A DNA stretch of 64,000 nucleotides from Peribacillus kribbensis DSM 17871. Its GTDB lineage: Bacteria > Bacillota > Bacilli > Bacillales > DSM-1321. The notes under the pieces are model-generated. The model had not been told where the DNA came from. It searched no databases and saw only the letters and a list, made by a program, of their open reading frames with translations. Location of the stretch: NCBI RefSeq assembly GCF_000430765.1, contig NZ_AUMQ01000016.1:124001-188000 (forward strand), written 5' to 3'. Position numbers and translations under genes: made by a program. How positions within the stretch are numbered: the stretch's first letter is position 1; the number at the start of each line of letters is the position of its first letter. Positions 1 to 8,941 of the stretch are shown here, piece after piece.

Positions 1-2318
1 AGACTAAATCCATGATCATTTAAGGCTGTTTGACTAGTCGCATTTCCACTCCATTTACTCATCGGCATTCTAGCAATCAAGCTGCTGACTCCCTTTTGAT
101 CATACTCCCATAGCTTAAAGGTACCTTTATCCGAGAAGTCCTTCTGCTTTCTATATTCTGCCTCTGTTAAGTATCTGTGGAAGAAAGGGGCAGCCTCTTC
201 TGGAGTAAAGGGCTTAAACCAGTTATCAACACCCCTCTCCAGCATGGCTAGAAGTAAAACCATTTTGTAACTTTTTTTCATATCTGTTTTCTCTACATCC
301 TTCAGCCAGTCTATATATCGGAAAAATAGGCCCGATTCTGTAGCTGACAGTTCCCCTGCCCATTCTAGGAACCCAAAGTAGGAGTTAAATTCAATTGAGT
401 ACTGCCTGGAGTCGGAAGCACCAAATAAATGAAGCTCCACATAACTCGGCCTTCTACCAAGCTCCTGCTTCACCTTCATGTAATCGGAATACAGCTTGTC
501 CTTCCTTGGCTGCCTCTTCCTGTTCATTTCTTCTAAAAGATTAATAACCTTTACATCCAAGTCTATTTCACACATTTCAGGTACAACCGGCTGGATCTTT
601 TTAGCCTTTCCCTTTGGTTCAGGATCCTTGTTAAATAGGCTGAGCTTAATATCCGCATTGCGATAGTTCCCAATCAGGTCAATAATGATACAATACTCCT
701 TGCCTTCAGCAAGACGCAGGCCGCGGCCTATCTGCTGTGTGAAAACGGTCAATGATTCGGTCGGCCGGACGAATAAAAGGGTATCGACAGTAGGAATATC
801 GACTCCTTCATTAAACAGGTCCACGGTAAAGATTAAGTCTATTTCTCCCTTAGACAGCTTATCAATGGCCTCTTTACGTCCAACACCCAGCTGTTTCGAG
901 TGAAGGCTGACTGTTTTATATCCCTGCTTATTAAAGTAGCTTGATAAAAAGTTGGCCTGCCTGATTGAGGAACAAAAGCCTATTGTCCGGGTCTGTCTGT
1001 TTTCGTTCCATGCATTTAGGATTTTATCCGCCATTTCATCCCTTAGCTGAACCTGCAGGAGCTCCTGCTCATCATAGCGATTTCCGAGCCAGGTAATCTG
1101 GCTGTAGTCAGTATCATCATATACTCCGAAATATTTAAAAGGAGACAGCCATTTTCGTTCGATTGCTTCCAGGAAGTCCAGCCGGTAGGCTACATTTCCG
1201 TCGCAGATGGCGTACACATCTTTGTTATCATTGCGATCCGGTGTGGCTGTTATCCCCAATAGGAATTTCGGTTTGAAATAATTGAGAGCCCGCCTATACG
1301 TGTCAGCAGCGGCATGATGGAATTCGTCCACTATAATCAGGTCGAAATGATCAGGAGCGAACCGATTGATATGCCTTTGCATTCCAAGTGTATAAATAGA
1401 CGCAAAAATAATATCGGCATCTGCTTCCTTTAGGCTTCCGTTATAGATGCCATATTTCTTTTCAGGCATGATCCTTCTGAATGATTTCCTCGCCTGATAG
1501 AGAATCTCCTCTCGGTGAGCGATAAACAGCACTCGCTTGAACTTCTTTGCAAAAAACCCTGCCAGATAGGTTTTCCCCAGCCCTGTAGCCATAATGACAA
1601 GCGCCTTCTTATAGTCTTCCTCTAATGTGCTGTTCAGCTGTTCCAAAGCTTCTAGCTGGGCAAAGCGGGGCTGTATCTCTCCGTAATCTTCCCTCGTCTC
1701 ACCAATTTCCCCAGGTTGTTCGAGCTCTTCTTTATCTTCTCTCTGAAGCATCAATTCGTATTCATCAAGATCAGACCATTTTTTTGCGAGATGCTGGTTC
1801 TCTTTATGAAATATTTCATAACGCTGTTTATAGTCCTTTAGAGTCTCTTCATTCAAAGGCACCGTTTCATCTGCAAGGAAGGTCTTTAGAAATTGGTCCA
1901 GTGCTGTATTGAAGATTTCCTTTTCATCACTTACCGATAGATTCCATTCAACCCCATGATCCAAAGCAGATCTTGATAGGTTGGAGGAACAAACATAAAG
2001 ACTCTCACTATCTTCTCTCTCAAATAAATAAGCCTTAGGATGAAAGGAAATCCCATTGCTCCTCCAAAAGCGGATCTGTATCCTCTCATCAATATGAAGC
2101 AGCTCTTCTAAAGCTTCCGGCTGAGTAATATAAAGATAGTCTCCGGTACATATTTTAATCTCAGCATTCCTGCTGACTGCCCGTTCCAGAGCATTTTTAA
2201 TGAACTTAACTCCAGACTTCATCGTGAATGAAGTCATTATGCAAATTGTTGAAGCCGTTTCAATCTCCCTGATGATGTGGGTGCCAAGCTGTTTTGTGAT
2301 TAACTGAATATTACTCAT
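1..2318 (-). CDS. DEAD/DEAH-box helicase with N-terminal phospholipase-D-like domain (partial, 3' end outside window)
   Basis: The reading frame is open from the ATG at 2318 to the window edge (772 codons), so the C-terminus is missing. Residues 1-130 form a PLD-like nuclease domain with the HxK motif at H93/K95 and the following SSN at 111-113. A superfamily 2 helicase core follows: Walker A ATGLGKT at 244-250, DEFH box at 331-334, TATP at 357-360, and a QQIGRGLR motif VI further on. This order (PLD, SF2 helicase, usually then DUF3427) is a known family of predicted nucleic-acid-processing proteins. The role is unproven; repair or phage defence are both plausible. The ATG overlaps the stop of the upstream MazG-like gene by 8 bp, so the two are probably translated together. 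Confidence 0.9.
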   Translation of the reverse strand, partial: MSNIQLITKQLGTHIIREIETASTICIMTSFTMKSGVKFIKNALERAVSRNAEIKICTGDYLYITQPEALEELLHIDERIQIRFWRSNGISFHPKAYLFEREDSESLYVCSSNLSRSALDHGVEWNLSVSDEKEIFNTALDQFLKTFLADETVPLNEETLKDYKQRYEIFHKENQHLAKKWSDLDEYELMLQREDKEELEQPGEIGETREDYGEIQPRFAQLEALEQLNSTLEEDYKKALVIMATGLGKTYLAGFFAKKFKRVLFIAHREEILYQARKSFRRIMPEKKYGIYNGSLKEADADIIFASIYTLGMQRHINRFAPDHFDLIIVDEFHHAAADTYRRALNYFKPKFLLGITATPDRNDNKDVYAICDGNVAYRLDFLEAIERKWLSPFKYFGVYDDTDYSQITWLGNRYDEQELLQVQLRDEMADKILNAWNENRQTRTIGFCSSIRQANFLSSYFNKQGYKTVSLHSKQLGVGRKEAIDKLSKGEIDLIFTVDLFNEGVDIPTVDTLLFVRPTESLTVFTQQIGRGLRLAEGKEYCIIIDLIGNYRNADIKLSLFNKDPEPKGKAKKIQPVVPEMCEIDLDVKVINLLEEMNRKRQPRKDKLYSDYMKVKQELGRRPSYVELHLFGASDSRQYSIEFNSYFGFLEWAGELSATESGLFFRYIDWLKDVEKTDMKKSYKMVLLLAMLERGVDNWFKPFTPEEAAPFFHRYLTEAEYRKQKDFSDKGTFKLWEYDQKGVSSLIARMPMSKWSGNATSQTALNDHGFS

Positions 2319-2637
2319 CTTCAACCTCAATTAAGAAAATCTTCTCTCTAAAACCGCCCCGCTTGGCTGCCTTTTGCTTCCGGACTTCCTCTACTTTTTC
2401 AAATGGAACACAATGAACCTCTGCCAGCGCATGAATCAGCTCTAATACATCCGCTAATTCCTCTATTGCCTCTTCATTATTTGCAGCATTCATATATTCC
2501 TCTAACTCTTCAAAGCTCTTTTTCTTAAGTTCTTTTATGTATTCATCATCGGAAAGGATCCTTGTCTTATGGTTCTTTCCGCTCTTTTCTATAATATTAG
2601 GAATAAGATCGCGGACTAATTTATTGTATTTAGGCAT
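2311..2637 (-). CDS. MazG-like nucleotide pyrophosphohydrolase (COG4997 type)
   Basis: This 108-residue all-alpha protein starts MPKYNKLVRDLIP and carries the acidic EEAIEELADVLEL helix that binds metal in MazG/HisE-fold NTP pyrophosphatases. It ends with the RGGF motif of the COG4997 family, which is sometimes labelled phosphoribosyl-ATP pyrophosphohydrolase-like. The family is thought to hydrolyse non-canonical NTPs to NMP and pyrophosphate; the substrate here is unknown. An AGGAGGT ribosome site lies about 6 nt upstream of the ATG. The stop overlaps the start of the helicase gene by 8 bp. A decayed second copy of the gene lies near 16.9 kb. Confidence 0.88.
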   Translation of the reverse strand: MPKYNKLVRDLIPNIIEKSGKNHKTRILSDDEYIKELKKKSFEELEEYMNAANNEEAIEELADVLELIHALAEVHCVPFEKVEEVRKQKAAKRGGFREKIFLIEVEDE

Positions 2638-2820
2638 GTTCTACCTCCTAAGATGTAATTTTTCCAATTTTCTTCTATATTCTTCATTATACAACAAGTA
2701 ATGGAAAATTCTTTTCTTTATGTAAGACTTAGTTAATAATCAGATCCTTTTGACATGAATAGCTTTATAGTTTCTGGAGGGATTCTGTTATTTAGTTTTC
2801 ACATTAAGATAAGCCATTAG

Positions 2821-2855
2821 AAAAATAAAAACCTCTTCCTTAATTATGGAAGAGG
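2821..2855 (-). terminator. Rho-independent terminator after the 2-hydroxyacid dehydrogenase gene
   Basis: An 8-bp perfect stem (CCTCTTCC at 2832-2839, GGAAGAGG at 2848-2855, 8-nt loop) is followed, reading the minus strand, by TTTTTATTTTT. It lies about 45 bp past the stop at 2900 and closes the 12.7-2.9 kb operon. Confidence 0.85.
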
Positions 2856-2899
2856 CTTAGTAAACTTAATTAAAAAATCATTATAAAAAATACCATAGT

Positions 2900-3859
2900 C
2901 TACAAGGAATTTACCACGTACTTTGATTTTCCGGTCCTAAACGCTTTTATATTGTCCACTGCCAAATTCAATAGGCGGATCCGTGCTTCTTTGGTAGCCC
3001 AGGCGATATGAGGAGTGATCATACAATTTTTTGCTTGCAGCAAAGGGTTGGTATCTTCTGGTGGCTCCACCGCCAGAACATCCAATCCGGCGCCAGAAAT
3101 CATTCCTGCATTGAGAGCGTCCGCTAAATCCTTGTTGTTAATTAGTTTTCCGCGAGAAGTATTAATAATGAAAGCAGAAGGCTTCATCATTGATAAATTT
3201 TCAGTATTAATCAATCCTTCTGTTTCTGCAGTCAGAGGGCAATGTAAGCTGACAACATCCGATAGCCTCATTAAATCAGGCAGCTCCGCCCATTTAAAAT
3301 GGGGCAGGTCAATATCGCGATGATGGGTGTTATAGGCCAGAATGCGCATACCAAAAGCCGAAGCAATCCGTGCGGTCTGAAGCCCGATTCGTCCTAAACC
3401 GACGATACCCATCGTTTTACCAGCTAATTCAACCAGCGGGTAGTTCCAGAAACACCAATCCGGATTCCTTGCCCATTGGCCTTCCATAACGGCATCACTA
3501 TGACGTTGGACATGATGGCAAAGTTCAAGCAGCAGAGCAAAAACCATTTGTGCGACTGATTCCGTCCCATAAGCCGGAATGTTGCTGACTACAATCCCCC
3601 GTTCAGCTGCTGCCTTCGTATCCACTACATCAAAGCCGGTTGCCAGGACCCCAATATACTTGAGATTAGGCAGCTGCTCAAGAGTGGGCCTTGTTAATGG
3701 TGTTTTATTTGTCAAAATAATCTCTGCGTTTGATGCCCTTTCAATTATCAGATCCTCTGGAGTCCGATCATAGACTTCTGTCTCACCTATTTGCATTAAT
3801 TGTTCCCAGCTTAAGTCACCGGGATTTAAGGTATACCCATCCAAAATACAAATATTCAT
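2900..3859 (-). CDS. D-2-hydroxyacid dehydrogenase (glycerate dehydrogenase-like)
   Basis: This 319-residue protein belongs to the NAD-dependent D-2-hydroxyacid dehydrogenase family, which interconverts 2-oxo acids and D-2-hydroxy acids (hydroxypyruvate/glycerate, glyoxylate/glycolate and others). The Rossmann motif GLGRIG is at 154-159, and the catalytic Arg, Glu and His are R236 (NTSRG), E265 (AVEPP) and H284 (TPHIAW). I take the ATG at 3859 because homologues begin MNICILDG; a GTG at 3868 is possible. It is the last gene of the minus-strand catabolic operon, 82 bp after the RraA-like gene and just before a terminator. The substrate cannot be read from sequence. Confidence 0.85.
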   Translation of the reverse strand: MNICILDGYTLNPGDLSWEQLMQIGETEVYDRTPEDLIIERASNAEIILTNKTPLTRPTLEQLPNLKYIGVLATGFDVVDTKAAAERGIVVSNIPAYGTESVAQMVFALLLELCHHVQRHSDAVMEGQWARNPDWCFWNYPLVELAGKTMGIVGLGRIGLQTARIASAFGMRILAYNTHHRDIDLPHFKWAELPDLMRLSDVVSLHCPLTAETEGLINTENLSMMKPSAFIINTSRGKLINNKDLADALNAGMISGAGLDVLAVEPPEDTNPLLQAKNCMITPHIAWATKEARIRLLNLAVDNIKAFRTGKSKYVVNSL

Positions 3860-3941
3860 AAAAACCACCCCCGCTCCTATGAGTTAAGCTATAATTAAGC
3901 ATTCTAAAAGGGAACACCAGTTATTCTTTAGATGATTGTTT

Positions 3942-4655
3942 TTACTCTAACCTGGCTATCCGCCAGTAAGTCTCGCTTTCCTCAAGCAGCTCACAGCCCT
4001 TTTGTTTAAGTGTTTGATCTACCCATGAACGGTTAACTGTACCGTTTTCGATTGACAGGAGGATATCCTCCTCCCGGATTTGCTGCTCCTTTATTAATTT
4101 TAACAGTTCTTCCGCATGTTCAAGAGGAACAACTGCAAGGCCATCTTCGTCACCAACTATGATATCGCCGGGATGTACAACCATCCCGCCAACGGATATC
4201 GGTACATTAATTTCCCCAGGTCCATCTTTATATGGACCTCGGTGAGTTACTCCTTTCGCATATACCGGAAAACTTTCCGAGCCAATGGCAGCTGTGTCCC
4301 GAATAGCACCATCAATAACAAAACCTGCAATTCCTTTTTTAATCGCTAGCTTTTGCATGATCTCTCCTATAATTGCATTAGTGAGATCTCCTCCCGCATC
4401 GACCACAATTACATCTCCGGGTTCTGCCAAATCAATGGCCTTATGTACCATTAAATTGTCTCCAGGCCTCGTTTTAACCGTAAGAGCTGCCCCTGTCAGT
4501 TTTCCTTTTTTATGATAAGGTCTGAGTCCGGAAGCGATGGCGTGTATACGGTTTAAATTATCGCTGATATGTGGAGTGACGACGTTTTCAAACTGCTGTA
4601 TTAATGCTTTGCTCGGGTGATTTTTAATAGGATGTATACAAAAACCTAAATTCAT
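3942..4655 (-). CDS. RraA-like protein / HMG-CHA-type aldolase family
   Basis: This 237-residue protein has the RraA fold (formerly mis-named dimethylmenaquinone methyltransferase). Enzymatic members are class II aldolases or decarboxylases of 4-hydroxy-4-methyl-2-oxoglutarate or oxaloacetate. The signature is visible as VVDAGGD at 84-90 followed by the conserved AIRD pair R119/D120 that binds substrate and metal. The C-terminal tail of about 60 residues is longer than in RNase-E inhibitor RraA, which favours the metabolic branch. The ribosome site AGGAGG precedes the ATG. Its place in a catabolic operon supports a lyase step making or splitting a 2-oxo acid; the downstream 2-hydroxyacid dehydrogenase could use the product. 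That link is inference. Confidence 0.78.
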   Translation of the reverse strand: MNLGFCIHPIKNHPSKALIQQFENVVTPHISDNLNRIHAIASGLRPYHKKGKLTGAALTVKTRPGDNLMVHKAIDLAEPGDVIVVDAGGDLTNAIIGEIMQKLAIKKGIAGFVIDGAIRDTAAIGSESFPVYAKGVTHRGPYKDGPGEINVPISVGGMVVHPGDIIVGDEDGLAVVPLEHAEELLKLIKEQQIREEDILLSIENGTVNRSWVDQTLKQKGCELLEESETYWRIARLE

Positions 4656-4723
4656 AGTTTTTCCTCCTGATCATTTTAAATGGGGTACCAGCAGCCTTCT
4701 ATGCTTTTTTATAGAGATTACGG

Positions 4724-5491
4724 TTATTTGTGTACAAAAGAAGCTTTTCTCTTATCAAGAAACGCATTTACAGCTTCCTTCACATCCTGAGTTTCGTGGA
4801 GCATGTAAAAAAGCTGTTTGCCTTTTTCCATAAATGCAGAAGAATCAGCAGCATATATTTTGATCGCTTTTTTAATAGCTTTCAAGGCTACACCAGGCAA
4901 ATCCGCTAAATATTGAGCAAATTCTTCAGCTTTTGCCAGCCCATTCGAACTTTCAACGATTTCAGACGCAATACCTAGCTGAAGGGCTTTATCAGTGGAT
5001 ATGGGTTTACCGGTCAGCACCATTTCCATCGCTTTTGCTTGTCCCACCATGGACACTAACCGCTCCAATCCCCCATTTCCAGGGAAAACCCCGCGTAACA
5101 CTTCAGGATATCCGAATTGAGTAGTGGATGAAAAGATACGAATATCAAATGCACTGGCAAGTTCGGCTCCTCCTCCTAAAGCATTGCCCTGGATGTAGGC
5201 AATAGTAGGCTGAGGCACGTTCATAATGGCTGCCAGCATCTCGTGTCCACGAATCCATACCTCACCAGCCGACTTGTTTGCTATGCGATCCGGGAACTCT
5301 TTCAAGTTAGCGCCACAACAAAAATGATCCCCTTTGGCGGCGAAAAGGATAACTCGAACCTCAGAAGACTGTGTAATGCTGCGGAACGTATCAGTCAACT
5401 CTTCTTTCACGCTTTCGGAAAGTATGTTTAACGGTGGGTGATCAAGTATGACCCTGGCAATCCCATTTTCAATAGAAACATTCACAGTCAT
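4724..5491 (-). CDS. Enoyl-CoA hydratase/isomerase family protein
   Basis: This 255-residue crotonase-fold protein has the oxyanion-hole segments FCCGANL (58-64) and GNALGGGAEL (102-111). Both glutamates used by classical enoyl-CoA hydratases appear to be kept (E110 in GGAEL and E130 in YPEVL), so a real hydratase activity is likely. It should hydrate the 2-enoyl-CoA made by the acyl-CoA dehydrogenase of the same operon. Its ATG lies 3 bp beyond the stop of the flavoprotein gene, and its ribosome site (TAGGAG) sits inside the end of that gene, which suggests coupled translation. Confidence 0.88.
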   Translation of the reverse strand: MTVNVSIENGIARVILDHPPLNILSESVKEELTDTFRSITQSSEVRVILFAAKGDHFCCGANLKEFPDRIANKSAGEVWIRGHEMLAAIMNVPQPTIAYIQGNALGGGAELASAFDIRIFSSTTQFGYPEVLRGVFPGNGGLERLVSMVGQAKAMEMVLTGKPISTDKALQLGIASEIVESSNGLAKAEEFAQYLADLPGVALKAIKKAIKIYAADSSAFMEKGKQLFYMLHETQDVKEAVNAFLDKRKASFVHK

Positions 5492-5494
5492 TGC

Positions 5495-7240
5495 CTATTT
5501 AGCTCCTATTTTGCTGTGTTCTTCCGGCCACTCATACATTTCCGCAGCCATGGTTCCATCCGTTTTCCTGATTCGAATACTTCTTTTCCAATTGGCATCA
5601 TCTTTTTGCGGGAAATCTTCGCGAAAATGACAGCTGCGGCTTTCAGTTCGAGTGAGAGCAGCCAGTACGATGGATTTAGCCGTTATAATCATATTGCGCA
5701 GCTCAAGTGCCGATTTGATAGTATCTAATGTTAAAGCATATTTACCATGCTCAAGATCCTTTTCGGTTTGCAGTAAATAATCCCATGCTTCCTTCAAGCG
5801 TGCTTCACTGCGTATGACCAGGCAATTCCGATACATGATCCGGCGAAGTTCTCCAATGCTTTCAAGTACATCCTTTGCTCCATTTTGGCTATTTTCAACC
5901 CATTGTACGATGGATTGGAATTCCTTGCTGCAGAATTCCTGAGAAGGAAGTTGACTGTCTTGCTTTAAAGAGTAGAGAGCAGCTGCTTTTCCTGTTCGGT
6001 AGCCGAATACTTGCCCTTCCGCGAGAGAATTGCCACCGGGGCGATCCGGGCCACGTAAACCTCCAGCCGTTTCTCCGGCGATGAATAAACCCAATAGGTC
6101 TGTTTCACCATCTTGAGTGGTTATTTGTGCCCCGCCGTTCATACATTGTGCCACAAGACCGACTTCAAATTTATCTGAATGCACATCAATTCCTTTGGAT
6201 TTTAACACTCGTTTTGTCTTCGGCATTTTCTCCTCAACAATTGCCTCCGATCCGGGAGCCATTTCACACCATACACCACCGTTCGGTGATGGATTCTCCT
6301 CGGATTCTCTTTGGATCAATGTATCCAAATAGAAGGATTTATTGGATATGGTGAATGGAAAGGCTTTATGGTTATTAACGTCCTTTACATGTACACCGGG
6401 CGGGAGATTTTGCTCCAGGAACCTAACGCCCTTCTGATTTGATAAAATAGGCTGCGTTTTCCAAACAGGTCCGGAAAGTAATGTCACCGGCGGATTGATC
6501 ACCCCAGGCCCGATTTGAACGAATTCCATATTGACAAGGGGAATGCCCTGCTGATACGCCATTGCATAGCCATCGCCTGTCATATCCGGCGTACCCACAC
6601 CATAAGTGTAAAGATGGTGTGCTCCTCCCGTAGCTAAGATGACAGACGGTGTCTGATAGAATACAAATTCATTTTTTTCCATATCTAATGCGATGGCTCC
6701 AACGATTCTCTTTTCGCTATCCGTTACTAATTGAAAAACCATCATGTGTTCATCAACCGGAACTTGACTCTTTTTTAATTCCTTCGCAATAATGTTAAGG
6801 ATATGCCTTGCCGTCACACCATTCACCCTGCAAGTCCGGGGATACGTAGCGAAATCGCTCATACCTTGAACAAGTTTGCCATTTTTTTGTTTATCAAATT
6901 TGAGCCCTAACTCGATTAGATCATTTATCCTTTTTGGGGCGTCTTCAGCCAGCGTTCGTACTAATTCAGGGTGAATAAAACCTCTTCCTGCATCCATTGT
7001 GTCCTGATAATGAATTTCCGGTTCGTCTCTTTCGTCTCCATGGCCAATGGCGGCAGCAATCGCAAGAAGTTCCGAAAATGCTGTTGCTGTGGATCCACCT
7101 TTAAGCCACGGTGATTTAACAGCTATCCGAACCTGGGCACCAGTCTGATAAGCAGTTAAAGCAGCTCTTGCAGCTGCACCGCCACCGCCAACTACCAAAA
7201 CATCCGTTGTAATCGTCCTTGTTATTTCCCATTTTCCCAA
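5495..7240 (-). CDS. FAD-dependent oxidoreductase, fumarate reductase/succinate dehydrogenase flavoprotein family
   Basis: This 581-residue flavoprotein starts with a dinucleotide-binding fold (VLVVGGGGAAARA, about 14-26) and has the conserved AGETAGG-LRGPDRPGGNSL segment of the FrdA/SdhA/L-aspartate oxidase family. The last 120 residues are helical, as in SdhA C-terminal domains. No iron-sulfur or membrane-anchor subunit is encoded next to it, so it is probably a soluble oxidase, reductase or dehydrogenase for a dicarboxylate or similar acid. The start is TTG at 7240, 8 nt after GAGGG. It lies between the CoA-transferase and the enoyl-CoA hydratase genes with short gaps (24 and 3 bp). Confidence 0.85.
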   Translation of the reverse strand: MGKWEITRTITTDVLVVGGGGAAARAALTAYQTGAQVRIAVKSPWLKGGSTATAFSELLAIAAAIGHGDERDEPEIHYQDTMDAGRGFIHPELVRTLAEDAPKRINDLIELGLKFDKQKNGKLVQGMSDFATYPRTCRVNGVTARHILNIIAKELKKSQVPVDEHMMVFQLVTDSEKRIVGAIALDMEKNEFVFYQTPSVILATGGAHHLYTYGVGTPDMTGDGYAMAYQQGIPLVNMEFVQIGPGVINPPVTLLSGPVWKTQPILSNQKGVRFLEQNLPPGVHVKDVNNHKAFPFTISNKSFYLDTLIQRESEENPSPNGGVWCEMAPGSEAIVEEKMPKTKRVLKSKGIDVHSDKFEVGLVAQCMNGGAQITTQDGETDLLGLFIAGETAGGLRGPDRPGGNSLAEGQVFGYRTGKAAALYSLKQDSQLPSQEFCSKEFQSIVQWVENSQNGAKDVLESIGELRRIMYRNCLVIRSEARLKEAWDYLLQTEKDLEHGKYALTLDTIKSALELRNMIITAKSIVLAALTRTESRSCHFREDFPQKDDANWKRSIRIRKTDGTMAAEMYEWPEEHSKIGAK

Positions 7241-7264
7241 TGACCCAACCCTCTTTCATTTGGT

Positions 7265-8818
7265 TTATTTGAAAATATCTGCATCCATCTCTTTTAAGTT
7301 TTGTGAAATTTTTACGTTAAAATCTATGTGTGAAAGGATATCACGCTCAATGTCAACTCCTGGTGCATATTCAATCAATGTGATTCCTTGTTCTTCCAAT
7401 TTAAATACTGCTCGTTCAGTTAAATAGAGGACTTCCTGCTTGTTTTTCAGAGCCATCTTGGCATTAAAGGTTATTTGCTCAACCTCAGGAATGAATTTTT
7501 TATGTTTTCCTTCATTCAAAATAGTGACTTTTCCTTCTTTTATCGCAACATCCAGCCCGCCGCTCGTTAACGTTCCGCAGAACATAATTTTTTTCGTTTT
7601 ATGGACGATATCGATGAAACCGCCGGATCCCCGAAAAATACCATTAAACATACTGACATTTACATTTCCTGATCGATCGATCTGGGCAAAGCCTAGTAAA
7701 GTTGCTGATAGCCCTCCACAATGGTAAAAGTCAAACACCTGAGGTGAACTTACGATAGCCGTTGGATTAATATGTGCGCCGAAAACCTCTTCACCCATTG
7801 GGACACCACCGATTGCCCCGTGTTCCAATGAGAAAGTGACATCATGGAAAAAGCCTTCTTCTATAGCTAACTGTGGTAAACCTACAGGAATCCCTACTCC
7901 AAGGTTAATGATATCCCCTTGCTTCAGTTCTTTCGCGGCCGTCCTTAGTATCACTTTTTTAGCATTCAGAGGCAGCGGCTTATGTACTTGCTCTAGAGGA
8001 ACTTTAACTTCACCGGTCCAGCTTGGTTCGTCCTCATCCAGTAGGCTTTGTTTTTGATCTGGATCAATCACTACTGCATCGACGAGAATGCCGGGAATGG
8101 CAACGTCATGAGGATTCAGTGTATGGTTTGGCACCACCTGTTTCACCTGCGCAATGACATATCCCCCACTTGCTTTGGCTGCCATTGCCATTTCCAATCC
8201 GCTTAACGTAACAGGTTCATTTTCTAGTGTGATGTTTCCGCTTTCATCTGCTGTTGAACCACGAATAATTGCTACATCAATAGGAAGAGAAGGATAAAAT
8301 AGATTCTCCTCGCCGTTAATCTCAACGACTTTTGAAAGGTTTTCTTTGGTTCTCTTATTCAAGCGTCCGCCGTCGTAGCGGGGATCGACATACGTATGCA
8401 GTCCTACTTTCGTCACAAGTCCTGATTCCCCTGCAGCCATTGCCCGGATCCAATGAAAGATGGTACCCATTGAAAAACCATAAGCCTCAATCTCATTGTC
8501 GCGGATCATCTGAGTGAGCCGTGGACCTTCTTTTACATTAAAACTGCCGCTTATCAATCGTTTGAGCATCCCGCGATTTGCCACATGCTCCAATCCGGTG
8601 CTTTGGGTTTTGCTCCAGCCGATCCGCACTGGTGTAATGACAGTTAAATCCCTGGGTTCCCCAGTGGACAAGTAACGCTTTTCCAGCTCTGCCATTACTT
8701 TTTCCGGACAAAGGACAGATATAAGCCCGCCGATCGTTATGTTTGCATGATTCGGTACTTTGCTGATGGCTTCTTCGAAAGAGATCAGCTTTGACTTCGA
8801 AGTGATAGTGGAAAGCAT
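7265..8818 (-). CDS. Acyl-CoA:acetate/3-ketoacid CoA-transferase, fused alpha-beta subunits
   Basis: This 517-residue family I CoA-transferase has both halves in one chain, as in YdiF and propionate CoA-transferase. The N-terminal half (about 1-285) matches the alpha subunit. The C-terminal half carries the catalytic glutamate region SLEHGAIGG, with E332 the likely nucleophile that forms the glutamyl-CoA thioester. It would move CoA from a donor acyl-CoA to the acid made by the aldehyde dehydrogenase, priming it for dehydrogenation. GGGGAG precedes the ATG by 7 nt. A 123-bp gap separates it from the acyl-CoA dehydrogenase gene upstream; this gap holds a GGAACC-T-GGTTCC palindrome (8875-8887) but no clear terminator. 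Confidence 0.9.
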   Translation of the reverse strand: MLSTITSKSKLISFEEAISKVPNHANITIGGLISVLCPEKVMAELEKRYLSTGEPRDLTVITPVRIGWSKTQSTGLEHVANRGMLKRLISGSFNVKEGPRLTQMIRDNEIEAYGFSMGTIFHWIRAMAAGESGLVTKVGLHTYVDPRYDGGRLNKRTKENLSKVVEINGEENLFYPSLPIDVAIIRGSTADESGNITLENEPVTLSGLEMAMAAKASGGYVIAQVKQVVPNHTLNPHDVAIPGILVDAVVIDPDQKQSLLDEDEPSWTGEVKVPLEQVHKPLPLNAKKVILRTAAKELKQGDIINLGVGIPVGLPQLAIEEGFFHDVTFSLEHGAIGGVPMGEEVFGAHINPTAIVSSPQVFDFYHCGGLSATLLGFAQIDRSGNVNVSMFNGIFRGSGGFIDIVHKTKKIMFCGTLTSGGLDVAIKEGKVTILNEGKHKKFIPEVEQITFNAKMALKNKQEVLYLTERAVFKLEEQGITLIEYAPGVDIERDILSHIDFNVKISQNLKEMDADIFK

Positions 8819-8941
8819 TCTGCTTCTCCCCTTTCTAAATGTTTTAATTAAACTATGTGATTCCTAATGAAGGAACCTGGTTCCCCCGATTGTGCTTTTG
8901 ACACAGCCGGGAGATGTCATGGATACTATCATTCTCTTAAA

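Noticed and set aside
8868-8910. Transcription terminator between the acyl-CoA dehydrogenase and CoA-transferase genes
   Set aside because: GGAACC-T-GGTTCC has no usable loop as a hairpin and no U-tract follows, so the operon probably continues through it.
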